Below, piece after piece: positions 17,005 through 25,753 of a stretch of DNA of 58,437 bases; position 1 is the stretch's first letter; the number at the start of each line of letters is the position of its first letter. The translations under genes were made by a program, and so were the position numbers. The stretch spans positions 1 to 58,437 of the forward strand of contig JBAXAM010000006.1 in assembly GCA_037142515.1 (NCBI GenBank), written 5' to 3'. The notes below the pieces were generated by a model. It was not told the origin of the DNA and made no database searches. It saw only the letters and a program-made list of their open reading frames with translations. Origin of the DNA: JBAXAM01 sp037142515 (GTDB lineage: Bacteria; Pseudomonadota; Gammaproteobacteria; UBA9339).

Positions 17005-18150
17005 ATGTTTAAGCTAAGTGGCTTATTGAAAATTGCGTTAAAACTTTTAGTCAACGATGGCGGTAAGTTTTTTACTCTTATTATCGGCATAATGTTTGCC
17101 GTATTTTTGATTATGCAGATGACCTCATCTTTTGTCGGCGTAATGCAACGAACCTCTGCAGACATTATTAATGTTGGCGCAAAAATTTGGGTGATGGACC
17201 CATCAGTAACATCTGCCAGAGACAATATACCCTTACCCAACTATATATTAGATGCTGTCAGAAGCATGAACGGGGTAAAATACGCCATACCAATTTATAT
17301 TGGTAGCGGGCTGGTAAAATTACGCACTGGCAGGTACCAATCAGTCGAAGTAATAGGGCTAGATGATACAACTTTGTTTGGACGCCCTGCTATTATCAAG
17401 GGCAGTATAAATGCAATTTATAACAATGATGCGTTTATCGTGGTTAAAAATGCTGATTATGAAAAATTAGATAGTCCAGCAATCGGAACAACTTTCGAAA
17501 TCAATGACCATCGTGGAGTTGTTGTAGCTATAGCAAAATGCTCTATGAGTGGACTTTTCGGCACACCAGCGTTTTATACCACTTATACCCGAGCAATCAG
17601 AACTCTGCCAACCACACGTTTCACCATGTCCTATATTTTAGCTCATCCAAAAAACGAGCTTGATTTAATTCACATCAAAAAACAAGTCAGAGATCTTGGC
17701 TATATGGCGATAACCGAACAAGAATTTGTCAACATGAATACTAATTACTACATGTTTAAAACAGGAATGGGTACAAATATTTTAATCATGACCCTAATTA
17801 GCTTTATTGTGGGTTTATCTGTTGCAGGTCAAACCTTTTATACTTTTGTTTTAGAAAACTTAAATAAATTTGGCGCATTAAAAGCTATTGGCGCTAAAAA
17901 AAGCGATCTTATTCAAATAATATTGTTTCAATCAGGAGTCGTAGGATTTTTGGGCTATGGCCTTGGCGTATTCTTGTCTTCAATCATGATCGCTTTGGCT
18001 AAATTAAGACTAGCTAATTATGCCTCAATGGTTACCGCTGGCAATCTTTCCTTTTCATTTTTTATGGTGTTACTTATTATTGCCTTTTCGAGCTATATTG
18101 GCATCAGAAAAGTATTAAAAATAGAACCATTTGACATCTTTAGAGGCTAG
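17005..18150 (+). CDS. ABC exporter permease, DevC/MacB-like (FtsX fold)
   Basis: A 381-residue inner-membrane protein with an N-terminal membrane helix (about 20-45), a large periplasmic domain (about 50-245) and three C-terminal helices, the FtsX/MacB permease layout. FKLSGLLKIALKLLVNDGGKFFTLIIGI and VLENLNKFGALKAIGAKKSDL are typical of DevC-type permeases. The ATG at 17005 has AAGGAG ten bases upstream. A TTG at 16996 is too close to that site. First gene of a four-gene tripartite exporter. TATAAT at about 16966-16971 is a possible -10. Confidence 0.87.
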   Translation: MFKLSGLLKIALKLLVNDGGKFFTLIIGIMFAVFLIMQMTSSFVGVMQRTSADIINVGAKIWVMDPSVTSARDNIPLPNYILDAVRSMNGVKYAIPIYIGSGLVKLRTGRYQSVEVIGLDDTTLFGRPAIIKGSINAIYNNDAFIVVKNADYEKLDSPAIGTTFEINDHRGVVVAIAKCSMSGLFGTPAFYTTYTRAIRTLPTTRFTMSYILAHPKNELDLIHIKKQVRDLGYMAITEQEFVNMNTNYYMFKTGMGTNILIMTLISFIVGLSVAGQTFYTFVLENLNKFGALKAIGAKKSDLIQIILFQSGVVGFLGYGLGVFLSSIMIALAKLRLANYASMVTAGNLSFSFFMVLLIIAFSSYIGIRKVLKIEPFDIFRG

Positions 18151-18155
18151 CATAA

Positions 18156-18863
18156 GTGATCTTACAAGCAAAAAACTTAGTTAAATACTTTGGTACTGAA
18201 GACAACAAAACTTATGCTGTCAAAGAAGTAAGCTTTGATATTAAATACGGTGAGATGCTCTATATTATAGGACCATCTGGCTCTGGCAAAACTACATTGC
18301 TGAGTATTATTTCTGGTATTCTGCGCCCAAACAGTGGAACAGTAATAAGCAAAGGACAAGAGCTATGGAAACTTACTGATGCTGAACTAACTAAGTTTAG
18401 GCTTGATAATATAGGCTTTGTGTTTCAAGATTTTAATTTATTCCCTAAGCTTACTTCTCGAGAAAATATTGCGATACCCCTAATATTGCAGCGAATAGAA
18501 TGGGGTGAGTGCATGGAAAGAGCTCAAAAAACTTTAGAGATTGTTGGGCTTAAAGGCAAAGGAAATCTGCCGCCGTATAAATTGAGCATTGGTGAACAAC
18601 AACGCGTCGCAATTGCTCGGGCTATAATTGCCCAGCCGGATTTGCTCGTTTTTGATGAACCAACAGCATCTTTAGATGGCTCTACAGGCAAAAAAATTAT
18701 TGCATTTGTCAGAGAAAATATTTTGAATGATAAACGAGCGATAATACTTGTTACCCACGACAACCGAATTTATAATGAGGCAACGCGAATTTTGCGCATG
18801 GAGGATGGAAAAATGATGGGCGAAGTAGACAAAAACTCTAGGGTCATAACTGATGAAAACTAG
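18156..18863 (+). CDS. ABC exporter ATP-binding protein, DevA/LolD-like
   Basis: The 235-residue ATPase powers the preceding permease. Walker A GPSGSGKTTLL is at about 38-48, the Q-loop FVFQDFNLFP at about 88-97, the signature LSIGEQQRVAIARA at about 142-155 and Walker B DLLVFDEPTASLDG at about 162-175. The signature has LSIGE rather than LSGGE. The start is GTG at 18156, five bases after the permease stop, with no ATG alternative. Its end overlaps the adaptor gene by 11 bases. Confidence 0.93.
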   Translation: MILQAKNLVKYFGTEDNKTYAVKEVSFDIKYGEMLYIIGPSGSGKTTLLSIISGILRPNSGTVISKGQELWKLTDAELTKFRLDNIGFVFQDFNLFPKLTSRENIAIPLILQRIEWGECMERAQKTLEIVGLKGKGNLPPYKLSIGEQQRVAIARAIIAQPDLLVFDEPTASLDGSTGKKIIAFVRENILNDKRAIILVTHDNRIYNEATRILRMEDGKMMGEVDKNSRVITDEN

Positions 18864-19911
18864 GCTATTATTCATTATTGCTATATTAGGACTATTAGCC
18901 GGAGCAATAAGTGTTTATGTGTATGCCGTTAAAGTAAAATCACAACCACCACTTGCAATTAATTACAACCCTTATGATGACGGAATTTATGCCACCGGTA
19001 TTGTTGAGAGTTTTCAAACCAATGGTTCTAACGTTAATATTTATCCAGAAGTTGCTGGCAAAGTAATTAAAATTTTTGCGCTTGATGGTCAAAATGTAAA
19101 ACAAGGAGATATTCTTTTAATTATCGATGATTCAGTTCAAAGAGCTATTGTCGCTAAGGATTTAGCTCAAGCTAGAGCAGCTTTATCACTGCTTGAAGAA
19201 TTAAAAGCCCAGCCACGTAAAGAAGTTTTGGATGTTTCTATTGCACAATTAAAATCTGCCAAAGACCAGTTAGAAAAATTACAAAAATCTTATAAATTAA
19301 ATCATAAATCAGTCAGCAAAAACGACTTAGACAATGCTATAAACGCAGCAAATATAGCACAAAAACAATACGATCTAGTCAAAGCTGGCGCCTGGATTTA
19401 CGACATACAAACTCAAGAGAATCAATACAAGGCAGCAGTACAGGCTTATCAGTCTGACAAGGCGTTACTGGATAAATATACAATAAGGGCTTCAGCTGAC
19501 GGTATAGTGCTACGCATGGCAGCCACTGTTGGCAATTATATTTCACCACAGGGTGTCTATGATACTTATACACAAGGCATGATTCCAGTAGCAGTAATGG
19601 GAGCAGTAGAACCATATCTGGCGGTAAGGTGCTATGTCGATGAGATATTAGTACCGCGGCTACCAAAACCAGAATTATTAGAAGCTCAAATGATGATAAG
19701 AGGAGAAACTAATTACGCCATTGCATTAGAGTTTATCAGGATGCAGCCCTACACTATTCCTAATATTGAACTTTCTAATGAAATCGCAGAAAGGGTTGAC
19801 GTTAGAGTACTACCAATTGTCTTTAAATTTAAAAAACCAACTGATATTAATATATTCCCTGGTCAATTAGTTGATGTTTACCTAAAAGGAAAAAAGGTAA
19901 ATGGCAAATAA
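18853..19911 (+). CDS. Periplasmic adaptor (HlyD/DevB-like membrane fusion protein)
   Basis: A 352-residue adaptor linking the inner-membrane ABC unit to the outer-membrane channel. One N-terminal membrane segment (about 5-25) is followed by a split lipoyl domain (VYPEV-like IYPEVAGKVIKIFALDGQNVKQGDILLIID, about 65-95), a coiled-coil hairpin rich in A, Q and K (about 95-205), the second half lipoyl (IRASADGIVLRMAATVGNYI) and a beta-barrel end. It overlaps both neighbours by 11 bases, indicating tight coupling. Confidence 0.92.
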   Translation: MKTRLLFIIAILGLLAGAISVYVYAVKVKSQPPLAINYNPYDDGIYATGIVESFQTNGSNVNIYPEVAGKVIKIFALDGQNVKQGDILLIIDDSVQRAIVAKDLAQARAALSLLEELKAQPRKEVLDVSIAQLKSAKDQLEKLQKSYKLNHKSVSKNDLDNAINAANIAQKQYDLVKAGAWIYDIQTQENQYKAAVQAYQSDKALLDKYTIRASADGIVLRMAATVGNYISPQGVYDTYTQGMIPVAVMGAVEPYLAVRCYVDEILVPRLPKPELLEAQMMIRGETNYAIALEFIRMQPYTIPNIELSNEIAERVDVRVLPIVFKFKKPTDINIFPGQLVDVYLKGKKVNGK

Positions 19912-21334
19912 ATTCTGTACATTTTTCCTATTATTGGCGCTTATTAGCGGCTGCGCCTTATATACGAGTCCCAAAGCACCATCGCTACAAGTACCAACGA
20001 CTTTTAAAAATGCCAATAAATTTACATACACCAATCTCAAAGATCATTGGTGGAAAAACTTTAATGATGAAAAACTAGATCGATTAGTGAATTTAGCCCT
20101 ACAAAATAATTTAAATTATCAAATTGCCTTAAAGAATATTCAAGTTGCTAGAACTTATATTATGGAAAACGCTTCATCGCTTTTTCCACAAGCAAATTTA
20201 AACTTGAGCGCGGCACGTAATGCAACTTCTACCAATGCACTAAACAATAAATATGTGAGTACCGCCCAACTCTACAATCTATATCAACTCAATGGCTCTG
20301 TCTCTTACGAGGCTGACGTTTGGAGCAGAATAAGAAATAGCGTTAAACAGGCTATAACTAACGTAAAAATTAGCGAAGCCGATGGCAATGTTGTTAAATT
20401 AGCTCTCATTAGCGGTGTGGTAGATTCTTATTGGCAAATTGTTTCACTAAACTCTAATTTAGCCAATTTAAAGCAGCAATATAGTGCGGCTAGTGAAATT
20501 GCGCATCTCAATCAAAATCAATATAGTGGCGGTCTAGTCAACATTGAACCAATTGCTAATGCTAAAACCCAAGTAGAAAATATCAAAAACAATATTAATA
20601 ACCTAGAAAAGCAACGGCAAATATTGCTGAATACCCTAGCCTATTTAGTTGGCGCTTATCCAGAAAATTTTAATTTCAACATAACAGGCAATACATTGCC
20701 GAATTGTACGCTACCGGCAGATATGCCTTCACGTATGTTAACTAATCGACCAGATATCCAAAGCTCTTTTTATCAAGTTATCTCTTATGGCTATGCGCAA
20801 AAACAAAGCTTATCTGCTTTCTTTCCCACTTTTATGCTAACGGGCGCATATGGTTTTGCTAGCCTTGGTCTTAGTAACTTTACAGCTGGGGGCAGTGCGC
20901 TTTGGAATTTTGGCGCTACTGCTATACAAACCTTGTTCGATTTTGGAAAAACATATTGCCGCTACAAACGCGCCAGATTACAATACGAAGCAGCGGTTTT
21001 GACTTATAAAAACACGGTAGTTAATGCCTTTATGGAAATAAACAACGCCCTTGTTTCTTATAAGCAAGACTACTTAGCCTTAAAGGCATCACGTAATGTA
21101 GTGCATCTTGCTCGTGAAAAACTCGATTTGGCTAACGCACAATATAAATCTGGAGTTATAAACTATATTACTTATCTTGGTTATAAACTAACATTTTTGC
21201 AAAGCGAATATACACTGACTACACAAGCTCAGATATTGACTTCTGACACAATTCAAACATATAAAACCCTTGGAATGGGATTAACAGGTACACTACATGA
21301 AACTATCATCACTAACAGCATTAAACCCACTTGA
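19901..21334 (+). CDS. Outer membrane efflux lipoprotein, TolC/NodT family
   Basis: A 477-residue outer-membrane channel of the NodT/OprM type. The signal peptide ends at lipobox LISGC (C18). WWKNFNDEKLDRLVNLALQNNLNYQIALKNI and the later LTNRPDIQSSFY and ALVSYKQDYLALKASRNVVHLAREKLDLANAQYKSGVINYITYL are the two pseudo-repeats of the family. With the permease, ATPase and adaptor it completes a MacAB/DevBCA-TolC type exporter in one operon. The cargo is unknown. Siderophores, peptides, lipids or lipoproteins are all known for relatives. Its 3' end overlaps purB by 38 bases. Confidence 0.92.
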   Translation: MANKFCTFFLLLALISGCALYTSPKAPSLQVPTTFKNANKFTYTNLKDHWWKNFNDEKLDRLVNLALQNNLNYQIALKNIQVARTYIMENASSLFPQANLNLSAARNATSTNALNNKYVSTAQLYNLYQLNGSVSYEADVWSRIRNSVKQAITNVKISEADGNVVKLALISGVVDSYWQIVSLNSNLANLKQQYSAASEIAHLNQNQYSGGLVNIEPIANAKTQVENIKNNINNLEKQRQILLNTLAYLVGAYPENFNFNITGNTLPNCTLPADMPSRMLTNRPDIQSSFYQVISYGYAQKQSLSAFFPTFMLTGAYGFASLGLSNFTAGGSALWNFGATAIQTLFDFGKTYCRYKRARLQYEAAVLTYKNTVVNAFMEINNALVSYKQDYLALKASRNVVHLAREKLDLANAQYKSGVINYITYLGYKLTFLQSEYTLTTQAQILTSDTIQTYKTLGMGLTGTLHETIITNSIKPT

Positions 21335-22664
21335 TGGTCGCTACAGCGAACAATTAGCCGAAGTTGCACCGCAATTTAGCGAGCTAAACTTAATTTTAAT
21401 TCGTTTGGCCCTCGAAATAGAATGGCTCAAAACTTTAGCGTGCGAAAAAAAGATAAAAGAAATCAAGCCGTTTACTAGAAAAAACATGAGGTTTCTGTTG
21501 AATCTAATTGAAAAATTTGACAAAAAAGATGTTATACGCATCAAAGAGCTTGAAAAAAAGACCAATCATGACGTCAAAGCAATAGAGTATTTTCTCAAAG
21601 AAAAGCTCGCAACTAGCAAGCAACTAAAAACCTATCGAGAGTTTGTACACTTTGGTTGCACTTCTGATGACATTAATAACTTAAGCTATGGCATAATACT
21701 TACAAAAACGCTAGAGAAAATATTGCTGCCCACAATGAGTGGAATCATATTGCAACTGAAACACATGGCTCACAATTATGCAGAAATACCAATACTCGCT
21801 CACACTCATGGACAAGTTGCTACACCGACTACTTTTGGCAAAGAAATTGCAAACTTCGCTTATCGCCTAGCAAGGCAATTAGATTACTTGTCGATCACGC
21901 CAATCCTTGGTAAATTTAATGGCGCAGTCGGCAATTTCAATGCTCAAGTGGCCGCCTATCCCGAAGTTGATTGGCAAAAAATATGCCGAAAATTTGTTGA
22001 AGGGCTAAACCTTGAGTGGAATCCATATACTACCCAAATTGAACCCCATGATTGGCTCGCTGAATATTGCGATATTCTAGCGCGATTTAATACTATCCTT
22101 ATTGGGTTATGTCGTGATACCTGGAATTATATTTCAATTGGTTATCTCAAACAAAAAGTAAAATCTAGTGAAGTTGGATCGTCTACTATGCCGCACAAAG
22201 TTAATCCAATCGATTTTGAGAATGCTGAAGGTAACCTAGGGCTGGCTAATGCTTTACTCAACCATTTTTCGAGCAAGCTGCCAATTTCACGCTTACAAAG
22301 AGATTTAACTGATTCAACCGTAATGCGTAATTTAGGTGTAGCAATTGGCTATTCTGTACTTGCCTATAAGTCGCTCCAAAAAGGCTTAAACAAAATTGAA
22401 GTCAACCGTGTCGCCATCTCCAAAGACCTTGATAATCATTGGGAGGTGCTAGCTGAAGCAATTCAAACAATAATGCGCCGCTACAACATCGAAGCGCCTT
22501 ACGAAAAAATGAAAATTTTAACTCGAGGTCAGAAACTCGAACCAAAAACTCTACAAAATTTCATTAGCAAATTAAACATACCGAAAGAAGCAAAAAAACG
22601 ACTACTGAAACTTACGCCGCACAACTATCTTGGCAAAGCAGTTGAACTCGCAAAAATATTATAA
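21297..22664 (+). CDS. purB: Adenylosuccinate lyase
   Basis: Acts twice in purine biosynthesis, converting SAICAR to AICAR and adenylosuccinate to AMP. The start LTALNPLDGRYSEQ is characteristic of the proteobacterial enzyme. HTHGQVATPTTFGKE and the signature SSEVGSSTMPHKVNPIDFENAEGN (about 290-312) carry catalytic residues. At 455 residues it is full length. The ATG lies inside the last codons of the efflux channel gene, so purB depends on that operon or an internal promoter. Confidence 0.96.
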   Translation: MKLSSLTALNPLDGRYSEQLAEVAPQFSELNLILIRLALEIEWLKTLACEKKIKEIKPFTRKNMRFLLNLIEKFDKKDVIRIKELEKKTNHDVKAIEYFLKEKLATSKQLKTYREFVHFGCTSDDINNLSYGIILTKTLEKILLPTMSGIILQLKHMAHNYAEIPILAHTHGQVATPTTFGKEIANFAYRLARQLDYLSITPILGKFNGAVGNFNAQVAAYPEVDWQKICRKFVEGLNLEWNPYTTQIEPHDWLAEYCDILARFNTILIGLCRDTWNYISIGYLKQKVKSSEVGSSTMPHKVNPIDFENAEGNLGLANALLNHFSSKLPISRLQRDLTDSTVMRNLGVAIGYSVLAYKSLQKGLNKIEVNRVAISKDLDNHWEVLAEAIQTIMRRYNIEAPYEKMKILTRGQKLEPKTLQNFISKLNIPKEAKKRLLKLTPHNYLGKAVELAKIL

Positions 22665-22669
22665 ATACC

Positions 22670-23902
22670 ATGTCAAATGAAAAAATTATACCTCTTCCAC
22701 TGTTTGATACTATCGAGAATATCAATGAGCCTACTCCCAATTGCGTTAAATTGTACTTAACAAATATAAATCTTCCTGGAGTTGAACAAGAGTTTGAACT
22801 AGGACGCAAATTTCTCGATAGCTATAGCGGATCTTATGACACCTTTAATGCCTATCGTCGCGAAATTGAACGCTTTTTGCACTGGTGTTGGTTAATTTCT
22901 AAAAAAATTATTAAAAACATTGATCGAAACGATATCAAACATTATTTTGATTTTTCACAGCAACCACTGCTCACCTGGATTACAACCAAAAATATTCAGC
23001 GCTTCATTATTAAAGATGGTACTAAAATTCATAATACTGGATGGAGACCTTTTGTTGTTAGAATTTCTAAAGCTAAACACAAACAAGGCAATATCCCTGA
23101 CAAAAATGATTACAGCTTGAGCAATAATTCAATTGCTGCACTAATTGCTGTTTTAAGCACTTTTTTTACGTTTTTGCAGCAAGAAAGCTATATTGAAGTT
23201 AATCCAGTGCAGCTAGTTCGTCAAAAAAAACGCTATATTCAAAAACAACAAACCCACAGAGTTACCCGTAAGTTAAGCCAACTGCAATGGCAATATGTAG
23301 TTGAGACTATAGAAAACCTGGCAAATAATAATATAAAATTCGAGCGCCATTTATTTTTAATGGCAATCTTTTATTTATTAGGATTACGTATTTCTGAAGT
23401 TGCTGGTTCGCAAAACCATACTCCAACCATGTCTGACTTTGCCCCTGATAAAAATAGCCGCTGGTGGTTTAGTACTGTAGGTAAAGGAAATAAGGCTCGT
23501 GATGTTGCGGTACCAGATGCTTTGCTTGAAGCCTTAAAACGCTATCGCACTAGCTGCAATTTATCACCACTGCCCTCGCGGGGTGAATCTACGCCACTGC
23601 TTAACAAAGACCGTGGTCACGGAAATTTGGGAACTAGGCAAGTACGTAATTTGGTACAACAATGTTTTGATTATGCAATTAAACGTCTGCGCAATGATAA
23701 AAAAGAAGATACAGCGCAAGATTTAGAAGCAGCAACAGTGCATTGGTTAAGACACACTGCTATTTCTGCTGATATTGAACACCGTCCGCGCGAACACGTA
23801 CGTGATGATGTTGGTCATGAAAGCTCGACCATCACAGACCGTTATATTGACATCGATCGCATTGCCCGTCACAATTCCGCAAAAAATAAACAATTAAAAT
23901 GA
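22670..23902 (+). CDS. Tyrosine recombinase / phage-type integrase
   Basis: A 410-residue site-specific recombinase, longer than XerC/XerD. An N-terminal SAM-like core-binding domain (FLDSYSGSYDTFNAYRREIERFLHWC) precedes the catalytic domain with Arg in LLGLRISEVAG, Lys in VGKGNKARDVAVP, HxxR in HWLRHTAIS, His in DVGHESSTITD and the nucleophile in DRYIDID. All six catalytic residues are present. It starts five bases after purB and its stop overlaps the FosA-like gene by ATGA. Members of this size often mark mobile elements, but no attachment site was found. Confidence 0.87.
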   Translation: MSNEKIIPLPLFDTIENINEPTPNCVKLYLTNINLPGVEQEFELGRKFLDSYSGSYDTFNAYRREIERFLHWCWLISKKIIKNIDRNDIKHYFDFSQQPLLTWITTKNIQRFIIKDGTKIHNTGWRPFVVRISKAKHKQGNIPDKNDYSLSNNSIAALIAVLSTFFTFLQQESYIEVNPVQLVRQKKRYIQKQQTHRVTRKLSQLQWQYVVETIENLANNNIKFERHLFLMAIFYLLGLRISEVAGSQNHTPTMSDFAPDKNSRWWFSTVGKGNKARDVAVPDALLEALKRYRTSCNLSPLPSRGESTPLLNKDRGHGNLGTRQVRNLVQQCFDYAIKRLRNDKKEDTAQDLEAATVHWLRHTAISADIEHRPREHVRDDVGHESSTITDRYIDIDRIARHNSAKNKQLK

Positions 23903-24304
23903 TCACATCAATAAACCACATTACTCTTGGTGTTAAAGATATAAAACGCTCATTTGATTTCTATTGTGATGTTTTAGGTCTAAAGCCATTGTGCATTTGG
24001 GACAATGGCGCATACTTTTTAGTCGACAATTTTTGGTTTTGCCTAAACACCGACCCAAGCGTAAATCCAGACATAGGTTACACTCATTATGCATTTTCAG
24101 TAAATAAAGAAAACTTTCGCTTTAAGTCAGCGTATTGTTGACTCCGGCGCTAAAATCTTCAAACAAAACACTTCTGAAGGCGATTCATTATATTTTCTCG
24201 ACCCAGACGGTCACAAATTAGAAATTCACGTTGGTGATTGGCAATCAAGAGTTGCCGAAAAAAAACAAAACAGTGGCCTGTGGCAAAATGTAAAGTGGTT
24301 TTAG
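23899..24304 (+). pseudogene. FosA-like fosfomycin resistance/VOC family gene, frameshifted
   Basis: The first frame encodes INHITLGVKDIKRSFDFYCDVLGL and YTHYAFSVNKENF, then hits a stop at 24139-24141. From about 24119 the next frame continues the same protein: ALSQRIVDSGAKIFKQNTSEGDSLYFLDPDGHKLEIHVGD, ending at 24304. One extra base near 24118 explains the break. All three metal ligands of FosA-type glutathione transferases are present across the two frames (H in NHITL, H in THYAF, E in KLEIH). The reconstructed protein is about 134 residues, normal for FosA. It is coupled to the recombinase by a 4-base overlap. A sequencing error is the alternative explanation. Confidence 0.75.
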
Positions 24305-24310
24305 GTTAGG

Positions 24311-24829
24311 TTACTTAAGCATTAAAAAACCAAGCACTGTAAACCCAACTGGAATCATGCTTCCAAATATGCCACCTATCCCTATAATATATTTTATATC
24401 TTTCGTGATAGACACTATGTCTTTTTTGACTGTATTAATATCATCTTTAACTATGTCTATATCTTTCTTAACTGCATCCATATCTTTCTTAACCAGATTA
24501 ATATCTTCCTTAACCAGGTAAATATCTTTCTTAACCAGATCAATATCTTCCTTAATCAGATCAATGTCTTTCTTAACCAGGTCAATATCTTCCCTAATCA
24601 GATCAATGTCTTTCTTAACCACATCAATATCTTTCTTAACTAGGTCAATATCTTTTTGTATCAGTCCTATGTCGTATTTAGTTGCAAGACTATTGTCAAT
24701 AAATGCGCAAACTTCATCAGTTTGTTTTTTCTCCAACATAGCCTGCATTTCTGCTTGTTTTTCCGGCACACCAACAGATTTTAGTTGGTTCGCATAAAGA
24801 AGAGTATCGAATGTTATAATATGTACCAT
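24311..24829 (-). CDS. Heptad-repeat coiled-coil protein with C-terminal membrane segment (DUF1640-like)
   Basis: The 172-residue protein starts MVHIITFDTLLYANQLKSVGVPEKQAE, as in small DUF1640-like coiled-coil proteins (FDTLxYxxxLxxxGxxxxQAE). A run of about twelve near-identical heptads of the form KKDIDLV follows (about 60-145), giving a long charged coiled coil, and the C-terminus (IIGIGGIFGSMIPVGFTVLGFLML) is a single membrane helix. It probably forms a tail-anchored oligomeric stalk. I place the start at 24829. An ATG at 24874 is in frame but outside the family-like N-terminus. Confidence 0.7.
   Translation of the reverse strand: MVHIITFDTLLYANQLKSVGVPEKQAEMQAMLEKKQTDEVCAFIDNSLATKYDIGLIQKDIDLVKKDIDVVKKDIDLIREDIDLVKKDIDLIKEDIDLVKKDIYLVKEDINLVKKDMDAVKKDIDIVKDDINTVKKDIVSITKDIKYIIGIGGIFGSMIPVGFTVLGFLMLK
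24418..24662 (-). repeat. 21-bp tandem repeats encoding KKDIDLV heptads
   Basis: About eleven to twelve head-to-tail 21-base units of the type (A/G)TCAATATCTTTCTTAACCA on the plus strand, each encoding one seven-residue turn of the coiled coil on the minus strand. Unit length is a multiple of three, so copy-number change keeps the frame. Confidence 0.8.
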
Positions 24830-24875
24830 AGGTTGTACCCGTTTGAGTGTATTATACGTTATTTCCAGAAACATT

Positions 24876-25082
24876 TTATCTTTTTTTCCATTTTTTATAT
24901 GCTTTTATACCGGTAGTCGCAATTTTATATCCAGCTACTGCACCAGAATAACCGCCGGCCACTGCGCCTAAAGCAGTGGTAGCCACCACAACAGCTATCT
25001 CCTTCTCTTCCTCACCAACTCCACCATGTATCTGCCTGATCTCGCTTTTTTTCAAACAAGTAATTAGTTGCTTATTGTTCAT
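24876..25082 (-). CDS. Bacteriocin-like peptide with double-glycine leader
   Basis: A 68-residue peptide. Residues 1-21 (MNNKQLITCLKKSEIRQIHGG) look like a class II bacteriocin/microcin leader: polar helix, EI-x-x-I spacing and a terminal GG. The predicted 47-residue product is acidic at its start, then alanine/glycine-rich with GxxxG-type motifs (about residues 18-37) and ends in a cationic KKWKKR. This is the make-up of a membrane-inserting helical bacteriocin. The ATG at 25082 has GGGGAT four bases upstream. No C39-peptidase transporter or obvious immunity gene is nearby. The GG may be fortuitous, and a small membrane-associated protein is the alternative. Confidence 0.55.
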   Translation of the reverse strand: MNNKQLITCLKKSEIRQIHGGVGEEEKEIAVVVATTALGAVAGGYSGAVAGYKIATTGIKAYKKWKKR

Positions 25083-25171
25083 ACAAATCCCCATTAAAAT
25101 TTTAAAGTATTTCTTAAAATATAATGTTAACGTCGCGATGTCTATCCTGTAAAAAACACGGGGTATATCTC

Positions 25172-25741
25172 CTAATCAGTCATTATCATTTTCAAAATTT
25201 TCGGCTGGCGTTGGTTAGCAACAGGGATTTTTTGTGGGTAGCCAACAATAAGCGTGGCCGCAATCTCGTAGTCTTCGGGCAACCCTATCTCTTTTTTTAA
25301 AACAGTATCTACAATCTTTTCACCAAGACCAATCCAGCAAGTGCCCAAACTTCTTGCTGTTGCTGCAAACATAAAATACGCTGCTGCCAAAGTGCAGTCG
25401 CGCTGAAAAAATTCATTCTCATTTTTGCCCGCAATTATCACCAAACATGGAGCATTGTAAAAAACATTAAAACGATCATGAAACATTTGTTCATATCTTT
25501 TTAGCTGGGATTCAGGGTTCTTTTCAATTTCATGCAAAAGATTTTTTTTGCTTTCATCAGAAATTTTTTCCATCAATTTTTGATCCTGAATCACAATAAA
25601 TTCCCACGGTTGCCTATTCATTGCGCTTGGCGCTTGACAAGCGTCACTAAGAATATCTCGCAATATTTCCGAACTAATTTTTTTATCTTGGTATTCCCTG
25701 ATTGAGCGCCTATTTTTTAACAACTCTTCATAAGTAAACAT
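25172..25741 (-). CDS. Nitroreductase family protein
   Basis: A 189-residue FMN-dependent oxidoreductase. The N-terminal LLKNRRSIREYQDKKIS is the FMN-binding RRSxRxY motif. Other family blocks are ACQAPSAMNRQPWEFIVIQD, FMFAATARSLGTCWIGLG and IAATLIVGYPQ near the C-terminus. The natural substrate is unknown. GGAGG lies seven bases before the ATG and the gene begins 12 bases after the spermidine-synthase-like gene, so the two form a transcription unit. Confidence 0.9.
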   Translation of the reverse strand: MFTYEELLKNRRSIREYQDKKISSEILRDILSDACQAPSAMNRQPWEFIVIQDQKLMEKISDESKKNLLHEIEKNPESQLKRYEQMFHDRFNVFYNAPCLVIIAGKNENEFFQRDCTLAAAYFMFAATARSLGTCWIGLGEKIVDTVLKKEIGLPEDYEIAATLIVGYPQKIPVANQRQPKILKMIMTD

Positions 25742-25753
25742 ATTTACTTCCTC

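Noticed and set aside
24418..24662. Regularly spaced repeats that could suggest a CRISPR array
   Set aside because: Units are 21 bases head to tail without spacers, and they encode a continuous heptad coiled coil on the minus strand.
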